DNA of 64,000 bases from Heterostelium album PN500 (GCF_000004825.1 NW_008805078.1:400069-464068); one strand, 5' to 3'; numbered from the stretch's first letter, positions 32,593-44,499 are shown. Notes: a model not told the origin generated them from the letters alone. Translations and numbers: made by a program.

Positions 32593-35500
32593 TTTAAGTT
32601 TGATTTATAGAGTCGAGATAAAATATATATATAAGTGGATGTGATTTTTTATTAATTTCAAGGTATATAGAATATTTATAAAAAATTAAAGGGACAATGT
32701 TTTTTTTATTTAAAAATTTCAAAAACAAAATAAAAATATACTGATTCAAATAGGGAGCAATCAATATATATTAAAAGATGTATTGCTATTTAATATGTTT
32801 AAATTCGAATAATGAGTAGGTGAAGAGATATGGGTATAGGATGATTTTAATGTTTTTTGCACAAAATTGGTGTTTTTAGCAATATAATATTTTTGGATTT
32901 AAAAATCTACTTCCAAAATATATATAGTAATTTGTTTTAGATTACAGTATTATGTTTTTTATGTTTTGATAAAAGTAATAATACATTTGATAAATCCTGA
33001 TTGTTTAAATATGTCTGAGATCTAAACAAGTTTGAGATTCATCCCAGCAACCAACCCTCAAAAACAACACATCACTTACACAGCAACAAAAACAACAAAG
33101 TGATTATCATCAAAAACCTCTAAACTAAACATTTCTACCCTTACACACCACAATTGCAAACTCGCAGCATATAAGATAAGAATATTTAGCTATTACCACA
33201 AAGAAACCAAAAGTTACCTGATTCTCATTCCAATTTGTCCCCACTAACATCTCTTACACCACCACACATGTATAAGAATTGAACCACTACTACTGTGACT
33301 ACCTAAAAAGAAAATTTTTTAAGCACTACTACTTTTCCTTGATTTAACAAATTTAATATTAGTTTCAAAAAACTGTGTTCATAGTAATCACTAAACCACG
33401 ACTCACATCTATTCTACCCACACCCACGCACAAACACTCTAAACACTTTCAAAAATCACTCTTCAAAATCCAACCACCACATTGAAGTTGATACCAGTCA
33501 TTCACCATAATCACCAACAATAACCATTTTTTGTTGTTTTAATCATCATCATATGTTTCAAAAATAATAAATAGAATTATTATAAATATCGAATAATTTG
33601 AATATTTATATAAAAATATATGTGTATATATAAATATTAACCAACACTTTAACCACAATCTTATATCAAAATCGATTTCACTCATTCTTGTTAATATAAT
33701 TTCTTCAACAAAATTGATCAACACAGACACCAAGAATAATTGAGATCTAAAACGAAAACAAAATTAGTGAACTGGGGTGATCACCCAATTAAAATGTCTC
33801 TCAAAATAATAATTTTACATCATAATAGGAAATCTATTTACTCACAATCATATGTTTTTTCTCTTGAAATCAACTGCTTCCTACTCTGAGTTAATATTAA
33901 AAATAGAATTCAGCAAAGTTTACTTTCCATATTAAAAAATGAATGATCTCTCTATATTCGATGTTGTTAAAAAAATTTTAAACACAGTTTGAAACAACTT
34001 TAAATTTTTGTCGATTCTGGATAGAACTATGTTAATCTTTAAAATTACTATTGAAGATCCTCTTTATTGCTCCATTTCAATCAGAACATATTTTATCAAC
34101 CAATAGTGTTTTGGTAACAATTGAAGATAACTACAAATAAAATTCCCTCATTAATATAATTTTGTTTGATTTCCTACTATCCTATTGTCAGTGTAGGGGT
34201 GTTAAAAATCTTTGAGAGGTAGATTGAACACAATACCAATAAAATTAACAAAAATAAACAAAACATATAATTTAACCCGCGAAATTTAATCAGAGATGAG
34301 TGGTTTGGTTTTTGATTGGTGTGATCATCAACCACACACATCCCCCATCATATTATTGGTAAAAAATGAACAGAAATCATCAGACACTGATTGATATATT
34401 GATTTAATAACTGTAAATCATGTGTTGTTGGTTTGATATGTATTTAATACATAGTAGTAATAAAATTATTAATAAAGTGATAATCTAGTTAACTCAACCA
34501 AATATTTGTTTTTAAAAAAAATTTTAATTCATTTTGAAATTATTTAGTGAAAACAATTTTTTGAATTAGTAATAAAAATATAATTCATTATTTATTTTTT
34601 GATTTGATTTTATGGTCTTGTTACATTCTCAGATTTAATAAAAAAAAACTCAGATTTCTAATGATCAACCGAAACACTGCAGTGATAACTGATTTTTTGA
34701 AGAACAAAAAAGGTAAAAAGTGTTAAAATAGTTTCCATCATATGAATTACTAACCACCTCATATATTACTATTTCTAAGAACCCTTCCCTGAACTTGATT
34801 TATTGATAAATTTATGTGATATTTTTTCTTGAATACTAATACCAAAAATAATGAATAATTGTTTTCATATTATTTTTCACATGACCTTTTAGTATAGGTT
34901 ACACAAGTGTGTCAAAAAATTTCAAAAAAATATTTATTTTTAATTTTAACTAATTATAAGAGAATAAGAAAAAATAATGATTTTCTATTTTTTATAAATA
35001 ATATTATCAACTTTTTCAAAATCAATGATTTTATTAATCTTATTCATTTCTATTATCCTTATTTCATGACACAAAAACTCTGCTACTAATTTGATCATCA
35101 TAGTAGCTGCAAACGAATTAGTATAGACAAAAATGATGATTATTAATATTTGCAGTAAAAAAAAAAATTGATCTTAATTAAAAACAACAATGATGACCTA
35201 ATTTATTAAAATTGTTTACTTTTTTTTTTTGCATATGTAATTATTCGATCAGAATATGGTTTTTTCTGTGGTTTGTGTGGTTAGCAAAAAAACAAGATAA
35301 GCCTGGGTAAAATTTGTCGTCTTTGCTTATTTTTACATTTTTATAAATATAAGTTGTTTTGCCCAATATTTTAATTAACTAACTAATAATTAAAATATAG
35401 TTTAATTATCTAAAACTTATTAAATATTGATATTTATCAAAAATAATTAAAAATAATATTTTATCTATCAGTCATTTTCAAAACAATCAAAATTTTTTTT

Positions 35501-35599
35501 TTTTGTTTTTTTACAAAATTAGCCTCTATTTTTTTAATTTTATTTTATTTAATTTTTCAATCAATAATCATAATATTTTATATAATTATTATTAAAAAA
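32593..35599. other. 3-kb gene-free region between the MADS-box and AOX genes
   Basis: The longest non-coding stretch here. From about 33030 to 33520 the plus strand is C/A-rich and nearly G-free, unlike the A/T-only remainder. It contains CA-rich motifs (for example 33414-33435). It is divergent upstream DNA for both genes. Small ORFs at 33539-33733 and 34907-35089 have no protein-like character. Confidence 0.5.
33414..33435 (-). promoter_or_regulatory. G-box-like element upstream of the MADS-box gene
   Basis: On the minus strand this reads as GT-rich GCGTGGGTGTGGGTAG, about 830 bases before the MADS-box start. It is embedded in the C/A-rich (plus strand) segment. It is similar to GBF-type G-boxes. 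Confidence 0.35.
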
Positions 35600-36706
35600 A
35601 TGAATGGTTTATCAAAAGTAACAAGATTTGCTAGCTCAACTAGAGCCTTTAATCCAAGTTCATTCAACAACACCACCACACAATTATACCCTGGATTCAA
35701 ATGTTTGTCACAACATACACGTAGTTTCTCATTTTTGGGACAACCACAATACAAAAAACAATCACCAGAATACCATCGTAACAGTACCCTCTACGCTCAC
35801 ACCAGCAGAGACAAACTACTCAAGATTGAAAAGGAATTCATACCAATCGAACGCCATCAACCACAAAACATCTCTGATAATGTAGCTCGTTTTGCTGTCT
35901 GGTTATTAAGAAAAGCTTCAAATCTGTAAGATTATCAAAAAATTAATACAATTTTCATATATCTTTTGAAAATAATTAACAAATAATCACTTAGTGTATT
36001 CAAAGAGAAATATATTCATTATGCATGTGTTTTGGAGACTGTCGCAGCAGTGCCAGGTATGGTTGCCGGTATGTTGCAACACTTGAAGACATTGCGTCGT
36101 ATGGAGCACAACAACTGGATCAAGATACTTCTCGATGAAGCCGAGAATGAGAGAATGCATTTGATGACATTCATGGAGATTTCAATGCCAACCAAGTTGG
36201 AACGTAATCTAATCACACTGGCTCAAGGTGCCTATTGGAATGCCTTCCTCTTGTTCTATCTCATCAGTCCAAAGACTGCTCACAGATTCACCGGCTATCT
36301 TGAAGAGGAAGCTGTCATTACTTGTATGTATAATTATAATTTCGAAATGGATCAAGAATTTAAAACGAAAGTTTAACGTTTTATTTCCAACCATATCTAC
36401 TATACAGATACAAATATGTTACACGATTTAGATGCTGGAAAAGTTGAGAATGTAGAAGCACCACAAATCGCTAGAGAATATTGGGGATTGCCAGATGATG
36501 CTAAACTCCGTGATGTTATCTTGGTCATTCGTCAAGATGAGGTCGATCACGGCCATGTCAACCATCAACTTTCAAATATGATTGCAACTGGAAATGAAGA
36601 TCCAGTGTTGTTTGAGTCACACGATGATCCAATCAATATCAATATCGAGAAAGAAAAGCAACATCAAGATAAATTACATCACCAACAACAACAACATAAA
36701 AATTAA
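35600..36706 (+). CDS. aox: Mitochondrial alternative oxidase
   Basis: A diiron ubiquinol oxidase of the inner mitochondrial membrane that reduces oxygen without pumping protons. Three exons (35600-35925, 35995-36323, 36408-36706) give about 317 residues. A Ser/Thr/Arg-rich presequence occupies the first 45 or so residues. The four iron-binding helices are intact: LET (E123), NERMH (E161, H164), LEEEA (214 region) and RQDEVDH (E263, H266). The C-terminus is an extended His/Gln-rich tail ([15 protein letters not shown]) beyond the usual end. The regulatory cysteine of plant AOX is not at the expected place, in keeping with protist forms. It converges with the NAP/SET gene (about 130 bases apart). 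Confidence 0.96.
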
Positions 36707-36834
36707 AAAACAACAAACAACAAACAGACAAAAAGTGAATGAATTGTATAATTAGCAATAAATAAATAAATTTAAAAAATAAATATAAATTTACTATAGT
36801 AATGTAATGTTATGTGTTTAATTTAAATTTGTTT

Positions 36835-37755
36835 TTATTCGTCAGCTTCTTCTCCTTCATCGTCATCTTCTTCATCAAGCTCTCCATCGAAATCTTCATC
36901 ACCTTCAATCATAGTACCAAACTCCTAATTAGTTTTATAAAATAGAAAATAAAAGATTTGTTAGTTTAAATATTCTATCTCTATCTTGATTAAATTTATA
37001 TCATATCATTACTTGTTGATAGATTTGTAGTGGATTCTTCCAACATTCACCAACTAAAACAGAGCAATATTGATTCGATGGTTGAATTAGGAAACCAACG
37101 AACGGACATTCTGAATCTTTCTTTTTCAATTTCACTTCTGGTTCGACAGTAACATCCAATGTATCTTTCAAATCTTCAAGAGTAACTGGTGTCTTGCAAA
37201 TAATTGTATATTTCTCATCTTTAACAATATTATTCTTTCCAAATGTCTAATAAATCGAATAGTGATAGTGATGATAACAATATTATGTTAGTATTTGTTA
37301 TTAAACAACAATGAATGATCTACAATAATAATTACAAAAGTAAGTTTGAATTCAGTATCAGTATCCTCTACAAAGAAATCGGTGAGAGATGAAAGTAAAC
37401 CGTCATCTTCATCAGTAAATAAACTTGGTGCTATTTTTTGGAACTGGGGATAGAGTTAGAATTTCTGTTAGCTATAGTACTATTTAGTTTGTTGAAATGC
37501 AAAAGCTTTGCTACATACGACATTCTTCCAAAAGTGTTCTAATTTAACTAATTCTTTAGCTCTCTTCAAATAGTGTTCCTTTGTAACTTTATATTCTTCT
37601 TTGTCGACTTTGAGAATCTCGAGTTCACGCTTGTCACCCAACTCTGTGATTAAGTTGTACTGAGCAAACAACTCTTCGTTTGCACTCAACTTTGCATATA
37701 ATTCAGTTACAGTTTCATCTGAAGCTGCTGTAGTCTTTGTTTTCTTTGTTGCCAT
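36835..37755 (-). CDS. NAP/SET-family histone chaperone
   Basis: Four exons (37755-37519, 37443-37336, 37246-37013, 36924-36835) encode about 222 residues. The pattern KLEHFWKNVV, then SLFTDEDDGLLSSLTDFFVED and FKLTFTFGKNN is the NAP-domain core (FWxxxL, deD..lL.yLt, F.F..N). The C-terminus is acidic (EGDEDFDGELDEEDDDEGEEADE). It is shorter than NAP1 and close to the SET/TAF-I group, though the domain is divergent. It would carry H2A-H2B or H3-H4 in the nucleus or cytosol. It is divergent from the TTC4 gene across 403 bases. Confidence 0.75.
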
Positions 37756-38158
37756 CTTTTATATATCTAATTAAATTAATTTAACAAAAAAAAAAATTAA
37801 AAAAAAATTATTAAATGAAAACGAAACGAATGATTTTGAAATTAAATTTAATTTTTTTTTTTTAATGATCAAATAATAAATAAAAATTTTTATTTTTATT
37901 TTTTAAATTAATATTTATTTATAAATTATAAATAGAAATAAATTAATTGATTATTTATAAAGTTTCAACTTAATAAATAATCATATCTATTTTAATATTG
38001 ATACCCGCGAATAATATTAACAAGATTTGTTACCACAAAAAAAATAAATTTAAATAGTTTTTTTTTTTTTTTTATCAGATTTTGACAAGATTGACGATTC
38101 AACTCAATTTGTTGTTGAATTTCAAATAATTAGATATTATTGTTTATATGTATAAAGA
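37756..38158. other. Bidirectional promoter between NAP/SET and TTC4-like genes
   Basis: 403 bases of A/T-rich DNA with poly-T and poly-A runs. No distinct motif beyond these. Confidence 0.5.
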
Positions 38159-39370
38159 ATGGATCAACCATTAACAGAGGAAGAAGAGGATGAAATCTGG
38201 GCTAGAAGTGTAGAGAAATGGAAACAACATAAAGAGGAAAAGAGATTGGAACGTGAGAGATTAATAGCTCAGGGTATAACGCCACCCGAGGACACTGAGG
38301 ATGACGAATGGCAGAATCTACCGATTTTCATGCAAGAGATGCCACAAGGTTCGAATCCAATGGTCGACGCTCTACAGGCGATTACAGACGAATGCACACC
38401 GGAAGAGCTGTGCGACAGCTTCAAGGAGCAAGGAAACGAGCGTTATCAACTCGCCAATGCACCGACCACCAAAGATCCAGAGGAAAAGAAACGTTACAGA
38501 AACGAAGCAATCTATTTCTATAATCGTGCTCTCGACGCCAAGTGCAAGGACATGAAGCGAAACTCTATGTGTCTATCGAATCGTGCCGCCGTCAATATGG
38601 ACTTTAAAAACTATGGACGTGTCATTCAAGATTGCATCATTGCAATCGAGTTTTACGAGGGAAACGTCAAGGCTTATTACCGTGCGTTGAAATCGATGAT
38701 TGCTCTCGCAAAGTATGACGATGCCGTCAAGCTTGGAGACCGTGCACTCGCAGTCGAGTCGATCAAGGACAACAAGGAGATAAAGGCATTGCGAGACGAA
38801 GCTGCTACGGCGATAGCAAAGATCGCACGACGCAAACAAGAAAAGGAGGAAGAGGAGAGCAAGAAGCAAACCGAGCTAATTACACTCGCCAAGAAACTGG
38901 CGACCAAGAAGATGACTCTTGGCAAACCTATTTTCGATCTCACACAGTACAACACAAAGATTTGGTTCGACGATGACCGTGGTGTGGAGAGTGTCGGCGA
39001 AGGTCACTTCCCAACGGTGTTTCTCTATCCAGAGTTTAGCCAGAAAGACTACATCGTAGACTTCCAAGAGGGTTGTACATTTGGTGACCATCTTGAAGTG
39101 ATGTTTGAACAGCAGGCACCATGGGACAAAGATCACCGCTACCGAATGGACACTATCGAAGTTTATTTCCAAACCAATTGGACAGAAACAATACTGCCAG
39201 ATACCAGCAAAATAGACAGAACAAAGAAGAGATGGATACGTGTAAAACACACCACTACCATCGACACGGTACTTTCACATCCGGAATACATCATTCCAGG
39301 CATACCAATTTTCTATATACTTTCAAAGGATTCTAAATTCGCCAAAAAGTTTTTAACTGGTGAAACTTAA
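38159..39370 (+). CDS. TTC4/Cns1-type TPR co-chaperone of Hsp90
   Basis: A single-exon 403-residue protein. It has the TTC4 N-terminus (TEEEEDEIWARSVEKW, LPIFMQEMP, NPMVDALQAI, TPEELCDSFKEQGNERY) and three TPR repeats (residues about 80-215: FYNRALDAK, CLSNRAAVN, AYYRALKSMIAL). A coiled lysine/glutamate linker and the C-terminal wheel domain follow (FPTVFLYPEFSQKDYIVDFQE, then PIFYILSKDSKFAKKFL). Family members bind the MEEVD tail of Hsp90/Hsp70; Cns1 is essential in yeast. The start is the first ATG of the frame after an AT-rich leader. The 3' end converges with the ISG12-like gene. Confidence 0.95.
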   Translation: MDQPLTEEEEDEIWARSVEKWKQHKEEKRLERERLIAQGITPPEDTEDDEWQNLPIFMQEMPQGSNPMVDALQAITDECTPEELCDSFKEQGNERYQLANAPTTKDPEEKKRYRNEAIYFYNRALDAKCKDMKRNSMCLSNRAAVNMDFKNYGRVIQDCIIAIEFYEGNVKAYYRALKSMIALAKYDDAVKLGDRALAVESIKDNKEIKALRDEAATAIAKIARRKQEKEEEESKKQTELITLAKKLATKKMTLGKPIFDLTQYNTKIWFDDDRGVESVGEGHFPTVFLYPEFSQKDYIVDFQEGCTFGDHLEVMFEQQAPWDKDHRYRMDTIEVYFQTNWTETILPDTSKIDRTKKRWIRVKHTTTIDTVLSHPEYIIPGIPIFYILSKDSKFAKKFLTGET

Positions 39371-39517
39371 ATACACAATAATAAAATAAAATATTTTTTT
39401 ATTTTGTTTATTTAGATGTTTTTCTTTTTATTACTGGGATATCTAATATTACATTTAAATAGTGGATGTTAATCCTTCATTTAAATGATTGGTTTGAGAT
39501 CAAAAACAGAGAGATCT

Positions 39518-39808
39518 TTATTGTGTACCAGAGTTCCACCATTTATTAGTTAACCAACCAGATGTAACAGAAGCAGCAGCAGTACTACTAGCAGAAATGG
39601 CACCTGTAGCTCCAATACTTTGAAGTGTGCTAACAACAGCGCATGTGCCTAGTTTGCTCATCATTGTTGCCGCAAAAGTACCACCTACCACACCTCCACT
39701 ACCAAAACCAATTGCTACTGTGACGGCCGGGATTACTATTGGAGCTGCTACAGCGGTACCTACAACTGCACCAGCAATGACTCCATACTTCTTATAATCT
39801 ATATTCAT
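39518..39808 (-). CDS. ISG12/IFI27-like small hydrophobic protein
   Basis: A 96-residue single-exon protein. After a short polar head (MNIDYKKYGV) it is Gly/Ala-rich and hydrophobic: AGAVVGTAVAAPIVIPAVTV, then IGFGSGGVVGGTFAATMMSK and VSTLQSIGATGA. The GFxxxGVxxGxxAAxMMS and LQSxGAxG pattern is the hallmark of the IFI6/27 (ISG12) family, known in animals as interferon-induced mitochondrial or nuclear-envelope membrane proteins and present in some amoebae. It probably inserts in a membrane with two or three short helices. The C-terminus WLTNKWWNSGTQ is unique. Function here is unknown. Confidence 0.8.
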   Translation of the reverse strand: MNIDYKKYGVIAGAVVGTAVAAPIVIPAVTVAIGFGSGGVVGGTFAATMMSKLGTCAVVSTLQSIGATGAISASSTAAASVTSGWLTNKWWNSGTQ

Positions 39809-40618
39809 TTTTTTTTATATCTATCTAAAATCATAAAAAAAAAAATTTTTGTGTGAGATAAATTAAAAAAAAATTGATAATTAGATTTTTTTTTTGATTG
39901 TCAACTTAAATTTCTAAATTCGGAAATTGTTATATCTTTATATCTTTTTAGATTTAATCAATAACTTGAAGTTGAAGTCAAACTAATACTTTATTAGAGC
40001 AATTGCTCTAAGTTCTCAATCATAGTACAACTTCTACATCATCACCAATTTGAAATAATATCGTCATTCATTCTTTGGCTAATGTATCTCTAAAACCCTA
40101 TACACTTATGTTGGATAGAAAATCTTTAGTAACTTCTCAAATGGTTTGGTTAATGATGTCCTGCAAGCTGTTAAAATTCCAAAGTCACGAGTTAAAAGAT
40201 ATCAAAGATAAAGTGAATATTTTGGTTTAGTGTAAACAACTTAGTAAGCGAGTCAGCAGGCAAATTGATTTTGTTCTTTATCTCAATACTGGTGGGTTAT
40301 TTGGAGATGATTGATAGAAGCTATAGAAGATTAATTTCTTTTTAATTTACCTCCAAAAAATAACAAAACTCTATAGAAATACATAAAATGCCATTGAAAA
40401 AAAAAAGAACCAAATTTTCAAAAACATCAAAAAACAATTTGTCAATCAAAGATCTTTTAAATTAGGGTAATGAAGAAAACATACATCACTCTATACTTAG
40501 TTTTGTTTGCAGGTCAAAGTTTAAGGTTTTTATTTAATTAAATTTAATTTATTTTTTTAAAAAGATGATTTACTAACATTCATCATTAAAACAACATTTA
40601 AAAATATATCATAACTTA
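39809..40618. other. Divergent intergenic region
   Basis: AT-rich with one stretch of mixed composition at 39960-40300. No frame with coding character was found in it. Confidence 0.45.
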
Positions 40619-41351
40619 ATGACAACATTTTTGATTGACAAATTGCTTTTAATGGATCAATATACAAATTATCTCTTTGGTAAGTGTGAAATATTTCTTT
40701 TATTGATCTATAAACAATATTAATTTATAATTAGAATTCTCAGAACAATCAACCCTTGAAAGTAATTTATTTCCATTGTTCAATGGTGAAATAAACATTG
40801 ATTATGGTGACAATAATAAATTAAATTTATATAGTGACTATCAATACCCAACTCTAATATCATTGGATCAACCTTTTGAATTCAACAGCAATTTGATTGA
40901 CAATTCAAAAAACACAAATTCAACCACTTTTTTAAATAATATAAACAATAATCATTTATTAAATAATAATGAAATTTCTTCTATTAGAAAAAATACTGTT
41001 TCATTAAGATTCAAACATTTCTTACAAAAACAAAAGAAACTATGCGCAAAAAAACAGATTGATCCTGCGATTTTAAGTAAGAAATTTTCCAAATATGTAA
41101 ATAGAAAGTATACTGGTTTTATCTATAGTGATGAAGGAAGGAGACAAAAGTTAAAGACTAAAGTTTTCAAAAAAGTATTCTCAAAACCAACCATCTGGCT
41201 ATACAGATTATGTAAAGCAAAATCAAGAACAATTGAGAAACAATATAAAGTAAAAAAACAATTTCTATTAGAGATTCTTGAAGAGCTATTAGATGAACCA
41301 CTGTGCATTCCAAAGAAAATACAAAATCCACAACCATTATATAAAGATTAA
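40619..41351 (+). CDS. Orphan basic protein with Asn-rich head
   Basis: Two exons (40619-40679 and 40735-41351) splice in frame through a GTAAG/TAG intron. The first exon has in-frame ATGs at 40619 and 40652, so the protein is about 225 or 214 residues. Residues 60-100 are Asn-rich. The C-terminal 110 are lysine/arginine-rich and helical (RFKHFLQKQKKLCAKKQI, then KFSKYVNRKYTGFIYSDEGR). I do not recognise a family. The composition could fit a nucleic-acid-binding protein, but that is only inference. The gene converges with PGAP2IP, 60 bases between stops. Confidence 0.65.
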
Positions 41352-41411
41352 GAAATAAACATTGTTTATTAATATTTATATATTTTTTATTTTATTTTTA
41401 TTTATTTTATT

Positions 41412-43529
41412 TTAGTTGGTGGCGTCACCAGAGGCACTTTTTTTAATTTTAAAGTTTGTGAGCTGACCTTCGGTATCAGAAATCTCTCCACATGACCAAC
41501 GTTCAAATTTGGTCATTTCCAAACCTCTATAGAATACATATTCGCAATAACGTTTCAGGGTGGTGGTGTCTTCGAGACCGGCTGCGAGCAAAGTCTTGTA
41601 GTTGTCACCACCGGTCTTCTCTGTGATATAACTGAGGAATACGGTTGGCATGTTGTTGTTGGAGCTGACGATCGCGGCGGCACCTTCAGCTTGAAGCTTA
41701 CGGTCGAGCTTGTCTTCGGTGTTACCAAAGTGAGTAACGATAACATTAACTGCTACACCATCAACACGTATAATGGCATCGATGAGACACGCCAGTTCAC
41801 CCTCTGGTGATGGCAAGATGACGTGTTTGCTGCTTTCGATTGGGAAAATCGAGAGCAAGGCACAACCCCAAGTGTTTTGCGATGGAGCTGGACCAAAGTC
41901 GCTGTGCATGTGCAACTCACTGGCGAGCCACTCAACGAGATCACGATTCGATGTCATGATACGCGAGAGATCCGACTCTAGCAGACCGATGACGTTGGCT
42001 CCGTGACTACGGATCGCGTCAGTGATGTTGGGGAATGAGTTTCTACCGTAGTTATCGTATCCGAAATGAATAGTCCAGATCATCGATTTGATTTCAGTGG
42101 GTGGAATGTTCTCGACGCTGGTCGGGGTGACGATTCTCTCGTAGTGGTTACCGGCGACAGCGGCTTGAGTTGGGTGGGAAAGGTTACGGTTGACAGAGAA
42201 CAACAAGAGGAGAACCAAACCGACGAACATTCCATAGAATACTTCACGTGGTGGATAGCTGACGATCGATGAGTGTCTGCTGTCCTTCTTTGGCGAGGAT
42301 GGACCGCGTTCGGAATCAAAGTTGAGTGCACCCGCTCCCATAGCAAGAATACCGGCGATCACCATTGTCTGGTGACGCTCTCTGAGCAATGTCGAACCCA
42401 AATACCATGGTACAAACTTGTAGGAAACAACGTAGATGGCCCAGAACAACAAGATTGTGTAGGTGATGAAAGCATAGATAAACATTGAGACTGGACGTTG
42501 TGTATTCGACATCTTCTCGATGATGACATTCCAAAGAGCCATTGTGTAGCTCACTAAAATACAACCGAGAACCAAGCCGAATAGACCGACGGCAGTTGGA
42601 ACGGTTCCAGAGCAGAAACCATAGAGTGCACCGACGACCACCATGAAAATGAGGGTGTTACGCGATGTCAACATCGAAGTCTTCTTGGAGATAACGACAC
42701 CGGCAATCATGGCAACGATAACCAAGATACCGGCTGGATAAGGTCCGAGATTCAACCAACGTGGAATGACACCATAGGTAGAGAGGAACAACTGTGACAT
42801 AAAGAGAACTCCACCGAATCCAATACCGGTGGTCAATGGACTGGAAGCGTCTTCCATGACTGGACGACGACGTTCCGACTCCTCGGTGCTCTCACGCAAC
42901 AGAACGACCGCTGCGAAAACAACCAACGCTGCACCGAAAACGATCCAGTTCTTCCAGGTCATGAATGGATTCACCGACAAATATGGCAAACGAATCAAAG
43001 CGTGGAAGACGATAGCCATCATATAGGAGAAGGCAACACGCTCACGACGTTGGTTCGAACCGGCATTGGCAATGAATGCACGACACTGACAGAGCCAGTC
43101 GAGTGCGAGACCGATACCGACAAACACAGTCTTGGTGACGTGTGGATTCTTCCAGAGAATGAGCTCATGCTTCTCGACACTCTTGGGATCGTTGATATCG
43201 TATGGGTAGAGTGCGGCGAGTGCAACCAACAACGCGGCCATACGCACTAGTACGCCGGTCTTGCCACCGAGAAAATGACGAACGAAACCAAAGAGAAGTA
43301 TCGGTGTGAACATCATCACCAGGAATGCCTCCATACCGGTGAAACCCATGAATCCCATCGGGTAGAACCAGATGATCGAGATGTACTCTACGACCAACGA
43401 CCAATTGAAAAATGCAAGAATGGTTTCACCTGCCAACGAGCTCATCGAGCGCAATGGCAAAGAACCTCCACTACTTCCATAATAAGCACCACCTGCATTA
43501 CTACTTCCTCCACTCTTTTTTTGATTCAT
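41412..43529 (-). CDS. PGAP2-interacting protein / Cwh43 C-terminal homologue
   Basis: A 705-residue single-exon protein. The first 460 residues have about 13-14 hydrophobic segments (for example LVVEYISIIWFYPMGFMGF and VGALYGFCSGTVPTAVGLFG). The C-terminal part is a lumenal endonuclease/exonuclease/phosphatase-like domain (IHFGYDNYGRNSFPNI, GLLESDLSRIMTSNRDLVEW, VNVIVTHFGNTEDKLDR), with SQNTWGCALLS. This arrangement is that of PGAP2IP, the C-terminal half of yeast Cwh43, which replaces the lipid of GPI anchors in the ER/Golgi. No PGAP2-like N-terminal half is fused here, as in animals. GC content is higher than in nearby genes. Confidence 0.9.
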   Translation of the reverse strand: MNQKKSGGSSNAGGAYYGSSGGSLPLRSMSSLAGETILAFFNWSLVVEYISIIWFYPMGFMGFTGMEAFLVMMFTPILLFGFVRHFLGGKTGVLVRMAALLVALAALYPYDINDPKSVEKHELILWKNPHVTKTVFVGIGLALDWLCQCRAFIANAGSNQRRERVAFSYMMAIVFHALIRLPYLSVNPFMTWKNWIVFGAALVVFAAVVLLRESTEESERRRPVMEDASSPLTTGIGFGGVLFMSQLFLSTYGVIPRWLNLGPYPAGILVIVAMIAGVVISKKTSMLTSRNTLIFMVVVGALYGFCSGTVPTAVGLFGLVLGCILVSYTMALWNVIIEKMSNTQRPVSMFIYAFITYTILLFWAIYVVSYKFVPWYLGSTLLRERHQTMVIAGILAMGAGALNFDSERGPSSPKKDSRHSSIVSYPPREVFYGMFVGLVLLLLFSVNRNLSHPTQAAVAGNHYERIVTPTSVENIPPTEIKSMIWTIHFGYDNYGRNSFPNITDAIRSHGANVIGLLESDLSRIMTSNRDLVEWLASELHMHSDFGPAPSQNTWGCALLSIFPIESSKHVILPSPEGELACLIDAIIRVDGVAVNVIVTHFGNTEDKLDRKLQAEGAAAIVSSNNNMPTVFLSYITEKTGGDNYKTLLAAGLEDTTTLKRYCEYVFYRGLEMTKFERWSCGEISDTEGQLTNFKIKKSASGDATN

Positions 43530-43647
43530 TTTTCGTTTATTTTGTTTCTATCTAATCTATGTTATTACTAATAAATAAATAAAAAAAGATAGAGATATTA
43601 ACAACAAATAGAAATTAAAATAAAATAAAAAAGACTAATTGGTAGAT

Positions 43648-43660
43648 GTGGTGTGGGGGT
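43648..43660 (-). promoter_or_regulatory. G-box-like element upstream of PGAP2IP
   Basis: GTGGTGTGGGGGT on the plus strand, about 120 bases upstream of the PGAP2IP start, reminiscent of GBF sites. Confidence 0.3.
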
Positions 43661-44499
43661 AAAAAGTAAAAAAAAAAAAAAAAAAAAACTAATGCTGTGC
43701 AGTTCATTTTTGTTTTTTTTTTCTTTCTTTTTGCCGGTTTATTCGGGTTATAATTCTCTCATAGTTTAACCAATATATTCTACAAAAAATAAAGTATTTT
43801 AAATATTTGTTGATCAATATAAATATTACTTATTTTGAGTTCAAAAAATATAAAATTTAAATAAAGTTAACAACCACCCAATTAAATTTAATTATTCAAT
43901 TTCAATAATGATAGGATAGATCTTAAAATTTTCAGAGCCATAGCAATATACATGACTAAAAAAGGAAGTGCAAAAAAAAAATATATAAATAACTAAATAA
44001 TGTAATTATTCATATTGTACAAAATAACAATCATTTTCCTTTTTTATAAGGAAATTATAGATATTTATTTTTTTAAAAGAATGAAAAAGGGACTAATTAA
44101 TACAAATAATAATGAAAAGACGAATAATTGTTAACAAAAACAATCATTTAATATCGTTTTTTTTTAAATTTTTCATTGCAGTATTCATTTTTTTAAAATT
44201 TTTTTGCACTTCTTTGCATTTTGAATGAAATTAAAATAGAATAGACTGATGAATCACCAGTCTTGGGTAACATTTTTTGGCATTAACCTGTTTTCATACC
44301 CATTTGTTGTTTAAACAACAAAAACAACAACAACCAGACGAGAACAACAACAGCAACAAGATATCTTTTTTTATCAAACTTTTCATTTAATTAAAGTCTA
44401 GTGTTTCTTCGTTGCACCCTATCATGATTGATCAGATAAATCCATCATCCATTCAATTTCATTCTTTTATCTAAATTTTTACCCCAATAAATCTAAATT

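Noticed and set aside
34907-35089. Plus-strand 60-codon ORF in the 3-kb spacer
   Set aside because: Ile/Phe/Asn/Lys composition of random AT-rich DNA; no conserved pattern.
41773-43571. Several plus-strand ORFs of 60-98 codons
   Set aside because: Shadows of the PGAP2IP gene, which is long and family-matched on the minus strand.
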